Below are positions 32,262-36,236 of a stretch of DNA of 36,236 nt, piece after piece. A model generated the notes under the pieces. It saw only the letters and a list, made by a program, of their open reading frames with translations, searched no databases and was not told the origin of the DNA. The position numbers were made by a program, and so were the translations under genes. This DNA comes from Hyphomonadaceae bacterium (GTDB lineage: Bacteria > Pseudomonadota > Alphaproteobacteria > Caulobacterales > Aquidulcibacteraceae): NCBI GenBank assembly GCA_021731965.1, contig JAKFWI010000068.1, positions 1 through 36,236 on the forward strand, read 5' to 3'. Within the stretch, counting starts at the first letter, position 1; each line of letters starts with the position of its first letter.

Positions 32262-33182
32262 ATGGCCACGGATCTTGACCTGGCGGCGCAGCCGCGTCCG
32301 GGAGACTTGCGCGCGCGGATGCGCGGTGTGGTGGAGTCCGATTGGTTCACGCGCGCCATCCTTGGCGTGATTTTGCTCAATGCGCTGCTGCTTGGCCTTG
32401 ATGCGGATGTGCGCGGGCACGCCGATTTCGGCGCGCTGATCAGCGTGTTCGATTCGCTCGTGACCGGCGTTTTTGTGCTGGAGCTTGGCCTCAAGCTGTT
32501 TGTCTTTCGGGAGAAATTTTTCCGCTCGGGCTGGAATTTCTTTGATCTCGCAGTCGTGCTGATTTCCCTGGTGCCAGACGCGGGTGCCTTTCTCGTGCTG
32601 CGAGCCTTGCGGGTGTTTCGGGTCTTTCGGGTGTTTTCCGTATTGCCGGCGCTGCGGCGGGTTATCGATGCGCTGCTGAAGGCCATCCCTGGCATGGGTG
32701 CCATCCTGGCCGTGCTCATCGTGCTGTTTTACGTGATGGCGGTGATGGCCACGACGTTGTTTTCCAGCGATACACGCGCGCCGATGCAGGAAATGTTTGG
32801 CTCGGTGTCGGCTTCGGCTTTCACCTTGTTTCAGATCATGACGCTGGATGGCTGGAGCTCAGAGGTGGTGCGCGTGGTCATGTCCCGCCACCCATGGGCA
32901 TGGGCGTTTTTCATTCCCTTCATCGTCATCACCAGCTTTGCAGTGCTCAATTTGTTCATCGCCGTGATCGTGCAATCCCTGCAAGAAGAACACGAAGAGC
33001 ACCTCAAGGCCGTGGCTGCCGAAGAAGCGGCGGAGCGCGCGGCGCTGGAAGGACCCAGCGAGACCGTGCCGCTTGATCCCGACCAAGAGCGCGGGGCGCT
33101 TTTGGCGCATGTCCAGGCGCTACGTGCCGAAATGGCCCAGCTGAGCCAGGCCTTGCGCGAATCCAGTCTGGCCCGCCGCTAG
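32262..33182 (+). CDS. Bacterial voltage-gated cation channel (NaChBac/BacNav family) with TLDGW filter
   Basis: A 306-aa six-transmembrane channel subunit, expected to act as a homotetramer. S1-S3 lie at ~30-105. S4 is LRALRVFRVFRVFSVLPALR with gating Arg at 114, 117, 120 and 123. S5 is ~147-165, and the pore loop FQIMTLDGWSSEVVR holds the filter Thr194-Leu195-Asp196-Gly197-Trp198. S6 (~212-238) contains FIVITSFAVLNLFIAVIVQS. A charged coiled-coil C-terminus follows (HEEHLKAVAAEEAAERAALE and later heptads). Canonical members have TLESW, so Asp and Gly replace Glu and Ser. ATG at 32262 follows AGAGGGAG. Probably co-transcribed with the Ppx-like gene. Confidence 0.92.
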   Translation: MATDLDLAAQPRPGDLRARMRGVVESDWFTRAILGVILLNALLLGLDADVRGHADFGALISVFDSLVTGVFVLELGLKLFVFREKFFRSGWNFFDLAVVLISLVPDAGAFLVLRALRVFRVFRVFSVLPALRRVIDALLKAIPGMGAILAVLIVLFYVMAVMATTLFSSDTRAPMQEMFGSVSASAFTLFQIMTLDGWSSEVVRVVMSRHPWAWAFFIPFIVITSFAVLNLFIAVIVQSLQEEHEEHLKAVAAEEAAERAALEGPSETVPLDPDQERGALLAHVQALRAEMAQLSQALRESSLARR

Positions 33183-33232
33183 AGCGGATCCCGATTTGAC
33201 CTATCTCAGGTCAAATCGGGTGAATCCGCTCT
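33181..33232. terminator. Long palindrome/terminator overlapping the channel stop codon
   Basis: AGAGCGGATCCCGATTTGAC plus CT forms an almost perfect hairpin with AGGTCAAATCGGGTGAATCC plus GCTCT around loop ATCTC; three extra bases interrupt the right arm. The stop TAG is inside its left edge. No T tract follows. It could act as a transcription end and mRNA stabiliser, and looks like a dispersed repeat family. Confidence 0.65.
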
Positions 33233-33245
33233 ACACTCAGTGATT

Positions 33246-33295
33246 AGAGCCGTTTTCGTCCGAAAACCGCGTCACACTTTTCGGGAACGGGTCTA
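33246..33295. repeat. Dispersed intergenic palindromic repeat, copy B
   Basis: AGAGCCGTTTTCGTCCGAAA, then ACCGCGTCACAC, then TTTTCGGGAACGGGTCTA. It has the same framework as copy A at 4922-4968 (outer AGAGC...TTC, central GAAAACCGC, CA-TTTT, closing GAA). It lies between the channel palindrome and the convergent dxs gene. Confidence 0.65.
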
Positions 33296-33301
33296 GCCGG
33301 G

Positions 33302-35206
33302 CTAGGCCCGCGCCGCACCGAGCTGGCGGCCCAAGGCCGCGCAGGCCGCTTCCACAATGCCTTCGGCATCCAGCTTGGCGGTGGAATACATCACTTCGGG
33401 CTTATCGTGATCCTGGAAGATATCCGGCAGCATGAGCGTGCGGATTTTCAAGCCGCGATCCAGCAGGCCGTCAGCAGCCAGGAAATGCAGCACGAAGGCC
33501 CCAAATCCGCCCATCGAGCCTTCTTCGATCGTCAGCACCACTTCGTGCTCCCGCGCCAGGCGCCGGATCAAATCCTCGTCGAGTGGCTTGGCAAAGCGCG
33601 CATCCGCCAGCGTGGTGGACAGGCCCATGGCGGCCAAGCGATCCGCCGCTTTGTAGCATTCGCCGAGGCGCGCGCCAAAATTGATCAGTGCCACCGTGGT
33701 GCCTTCGCGCAGAATGCGACCTTTGCCGATTTCCAGCGGCAAAATCACGTCCGGGATGGCCACGCCGAGGGCCTCACCGCGCGGATACCGCACGGCCGAT
33801 GGCCGGTCATCGATGGCGGCGCAGGTGGCGACCATGCGCGCCAAATCCGCTTCATCGCCCGCGGCCATCACCACAAAGCCGGGCAATGCCCCCAGATAGC
33901 CGACATCGAAGGAGCCGGCATGAGTCGGGCCATCAGCGCCCACCAGCCCGGCCCGATCGATCGCGAAGCGCACCGGAAGGCCTTGGATGGCCACATCATG
34001 CACCACCTGGTCATAGCCACGCTGCAAAAAAGTGGAATAAATTGCCGCAAATGGCTTCATACCATCGGCAGCTAGGCCGGCCGCGAAGGTCACGGCGTGT
34101 TGTTCGGCGATGCCGACATCAAAACTCCGCTCCGGGAAGCGCTTGGCGAAGATATCGATGCTCGTGCCGGAGGGCATGGCCGCGGTGATGCCGACGATTT
34201 TATCGTCTTTCTCCGCCAGCTTGACCAAGGTCTCGCCGAACACCTTTTGATAGGCGGGCGCGCCCGGCTTGCTCTTGGCCTGTTCGCCGGTGACGACGTT
34301 GAATTTGGTGACGCCGTGATACTTATCCGCGGCCGCCTCAGCCGGGGCATAACCCTTGCCCTTTTGCGTCTTGATATGAACGAGCACGGGCTCATTCATT
34401 TCTTTGGCATTGCGCAAAACCGGCAACAGCGTCGCCAGATCATGCCCATCAACCGGGCCGACATAATAAAAGCCCAGCTCCTCGAAAAAGGTGCCGCCAG
34501 TCACCATGCCGCGGGCATATTCTTCGGCCTTCTTGGCGGCTTCGCGCATAGGATCGGGAAGGGCCCCGGCCACTTTTTTGCCGATCTTGCGCAGCGCCTG
34601 ATAGGCACCGCCAGACACCAAACGGGCCAGATAATTGCTCATGCCCCCCACGGGCGGGGCGATCGACATTTCGTTGTCATTGAGGATGACGATCAGGCGC
34701 TTGGTGGTTTCCGCGGCATTGTTCATCGCCTCATAGGCCATGCCGGCGGACATCGAACCGTCGCCGATCACGGCGATGACGTGGTTGTTGCGCCCCTGGA
34801 GGTCGCGGCCAACGGCAAAGCCAACGCCGGCGGAAATCGAGGTGGCGGCGTGCGCCGCCCCGAACGGATCATAGCGGCTCTCGGCGCGCTTGGTGAAACC
34901 AGAGAGGCCGCCCCCTTGGCGCAAAGTGCGGATGCGATCGCGGCGCTCCGTCAGGATCTTGTGGGGGTAAGCCTGATGCCCGACATCCCAGATCACGATA
35001 TCGTCAGGGGTGTTAAATACGGTGTGCAGCGCCACCGTCAATTCCACCACGGCCAGCCCCGAGCCCAAATGCCCGCCAGTTACGCTGACGGCATCGATCA
35101 TCTCTGAACGAAGCTCATCGGAGAGCTGACGCAGCTTGGATTCCTCCAAAGCGCGCAGATCCGCTGGGTTTTTCACCGTATCGAGCAGCGGGGTGGCAAC
35201 AGTCAT
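33302..35206 (-). CDS. dxs: 1-deoxy-D-xylulose-5-phosphate synthase
   Basis: A 634-aa thiamine-diphosphate enzyme joining pyruvate and glyceraldehyde 3-phosphate, the first step of the MEP isoprenoid pathway. The TPP domain has [20 protein letters not shown] (His46), [18 protein letters not shown] (His77) and the metal motif [18 protein letters not shown] (~148-164). The transketolase pyrimidine domain has [20 protein letters not shown] with the catalytic Glu. The C-terminal domain has [20 protein letters not shown]. Full length. It lies 42 bp after ispA, a common alphaproteobacterial pair. Confidence 0.98.
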   Translation of the reverse strand: MTVATPLLDTVKNPADLRALEESKLRQLSDELRSEMIDAVSVTGGHLGSGLAVVELTVALHTVFNTPDDIVIWDVGHQAYPHKILTERRDRIRTLRQGGGLSGFTKRAESRYDPFGAAHAATSISAGVGFAVGRDLQGRNNHVIAVIGDGSMSAGMAYEAMNNAAETTKRLIVILNDNEMSIAPPVGGMSNYLARLVSGGAYQALRKIGKKVAGALPDPMREAAKKAEEYARGMVTGGTFFEELGFYYVGPVDGHDLATLLPVLRNAKEMNEPVLVHIKTQKGKGYAPAEAAADKYHGVTKFNVVTGEQAKSKPGAPAYQKVFGETLVKLAEKDDKIVGITAAMPSGTSIDIFAKRFPERSFDVGIAEQHAVTFAAGLAADGMKPFAAIYSTFLQRGYDQVVHDVAIQGLPVRFAIDRAGLVGADGPTHAGSFDVGYLGALPGFVVMAAGDEADLARMVATCAAIDDRPSAVRYPRGEALGVAIPDVILPLEIGKGRILREGTTVALINFGARLGECYKAADRLAAMGLSTTLADARFAKPLDEDLIRRLAREHEVVLTIEEGSMGGFGAFVLHFLAADGLLDRGLKIRTLMLPDIFQDHDKPEVMYSTAKLDAEGIVEAACAALGRQLGAARA

Positions 35207-35248
35207 TATATTTCCAATCGATCAATTTTTTCGAAGTTAGCGTTCTCT

Positions 35249-36130
35249 TTAGCTGCCTGCGAGCACGAAATCGACAGCTTCTCTCAGGAGTCTAGCCTTC
35301 GGCCCGAATATTGCCAAATGGCGTTGCGCTTGAGCCGCAAGTACCAGCATCCGCGCGCGCGCACCCTCTTCGCCAAACAAGGTGACGTAATTCACTTTTG
35401 GTCGTTGCGGGCGCCCGCGTTCTGGCCGGCTGAGCTCATCTTCCATGCCGTCGCGATCCATCAAATCGTCGGCGAGTTGGAAGGCCAGGCCCAGATCATG
35501 GCCAAAGCGGTTGAGGGATTGGCGCGCGTCTTCGCTCGCGGCCCCGGCCAGCGCCCCCGCCTCCAACGCAAAGCAGATCAGCGAGCCGGTTTTCAGCCGG
35601 TTCATCCGCGCCACCGCCGCGCTGTCTTCGCCGATTTCCGGGCCCATCATGTCCAGCATCTGGCCGGCGGCGAGGCCCATGGGGCCGCAGGCCTTGGCCA
35701 GCAAGGTCGTCAGCAAACAGCGCATTTGCGGATCGGGGTGGGTGTTGATATCGGCCAGGATTTCGAAGGCGAAAGCCAGCAACGCATCGCCAGCCAGCAG
35801 AGCCGTCGGTTCATCGAATTGGCGGTGCACGCTGGGCTGGCCGCGCCGGTGATCATCATCATCCATCAGCGGCAAATCATCGTGGATCAGCGAATAGGTG
35901 TGGACACATTCCACCGCCGTGGCCACGCGCAGCAAGGTGGTCTCGTCGGCATCGAACAAATGCCCCGCTTCCAGGCACAAAAATGGCCGGACACGGCGCC
36001 CTCCGGCCAAAGCGGCGTAGCGCATGGCGCTCAATAGGCGCTGTTCGGGCCCGCTGCAGCGCGGCAGCAAGGCATCGAGCGCCACCGTGATACGGTCCGC
36101 GGTTTCGCGAAGGCGTTGTTCAATATGCAT
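35249..36130 (-). CDS. ispA: Farnesyl diphosphate synthase
   Basis: A 293-aa short-chain prenyltransferase that makes farnesyl diphosphate from isopentenyl and dimethylallyl diphosphates. The first Asp-rich motif IHDDLPLMDDDDHRRG begins at residue 82, and GGRRVRPFL, GLAAGQMLDM, LKTGSLICFA and the second motif GLAFQLADDLMDRDG are present. The ATG at 36130 has AAGGGG five bases before; a TTG one codon earlier is too close to that site. It is upstream of dxs in the same direction. The xseB gene that often precedes ispA in related genomes is not recognisable in the ~105 bases left before the window edge. Confidence 0.96.
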   Translation of the reverse strand: MHIEQRLRETADRITVALDALLPRCSGPEQRLLSAMRYAALAGGRRVRPFLCLEAGHLFDADETTLLRVATAVECVHTYSLIHDDLPLMDDDDHRRGQPSVHRQFDEPTALLAGDALLAFAFEILADINTHPDPQMRCLLTTLLAKACGPMGLAAGQMLDMMGPEIGEDSAAVARMNRLKTGSLICFALEAGALAGAASEDARQSLNRFGHDLGLAFQLADDLMDRDGMEDELSRPERGRPQRPKVNYVTLFGEEGARARMLVLAAQAQRHLAIFGPKARLLREAVDFVLAGS

Positions 36131-36236
36131 CAACGCCCCTTAACCTCTTGGAAATAGCCATGTTTCGCCAAGCGCTTAGATCGGCCGCTGGTTCAAGTGC
36201 CGCACCCCCGTGCGCCCCCGCGGCGATCATGCCGCA
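36131..36236. other. Window edge upstream of ispA
   Basis: The minus strand has one open frame from the edge to ~36117, too short and without motif to call. It may be a gene end or just the ispA leader. Confidence 0.3.

Overview
The window is a GC-rich bacterial chromosome segment, most likely from a Caulobacterales or Hyphomonadaceae-like alphaproteobacterium. The evidence is a flagellar cluster that carries fliX next to and divergent from flgI, a dksA gene with one cysteine inside that cluster, a fliL-fliM-DUF6468-MotE-like run, candidate CtrA boxes (TTAA-N7-TTAA type) and a sigma-54-type promoter between flgF and fliL. The species cannot be named from the sequence. Many starts are GTG, TTG or even CTG, and many genes are joined by 1-4 nt stop/start overlaps.

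Layout. 1-430: tandem array of a ~117 bp GC-rich palindromic repeat. 487-4850: lipoprotein carboxylesterase, small membrane protein, an orphan transhydrogenase beta subunit (pntB), a DUF3995-type membrane protein and a DUF1801-type protein with an apparent CTG start. 4851-5341: terminator, a dispersed palindromic repeat and a structured leader. 5342-7871: a small secreted protein and a secreted metzincin-type metalloprotease, closed by a terminator. 7991-16869: flagellar cluster. It has flgI-flgJ-(FlgN-like) on the minus strand, fliX-dksA on the plus strand, flgF-flgG-flgA-flgH on the minus strand, and fliL-fliM-DUF6468-motE-like on the plus strand. Together these build the rod, the P and L rings, the switch and the stator-associated parts of the motor, with regulators interleaved.

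16873-23632: catabolic and enzyme genes. These are a maleylacetoacetate/maleylpyruvate isomerase with a fumarylacetoacetate hydrolase-family partner, a TesB-like thioesterase, a membrane-anchored sulfatase, a membrane protein with an ABM-like core divergent from a TetR regulator, and an exported metallo-beta-lactamase-fold hydrolase. 23.7-26.4 kb is an accessory pocket: a decayed vapC toxin, an orphan 333-aa protein with an internal repeat, fragments of an IS3-type and an IS481-type transposase, and tRNA-Arg(CCU) at the edge.

26482-33182: an SDR-family protein with a coupled 94-aa gene, a secreted TPR protein, an orphan ParA ATPase followed by a possible partner gene broken by a -1 frameshift, an AT-richer intergenic stretch, a single-span membrane protein divergent from an exported Ppx/GppA-like protein, and a bacterial voltage-gated cation channel with an unusual TLDGW filter. 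33302-36130: isoprenoid genes ispA-dxs, reading leftward. The most interesting candidates are the exported Ppx-like/channel locus, the ParA/frameshifted partner pair and the secreted protein/metzincin pair.
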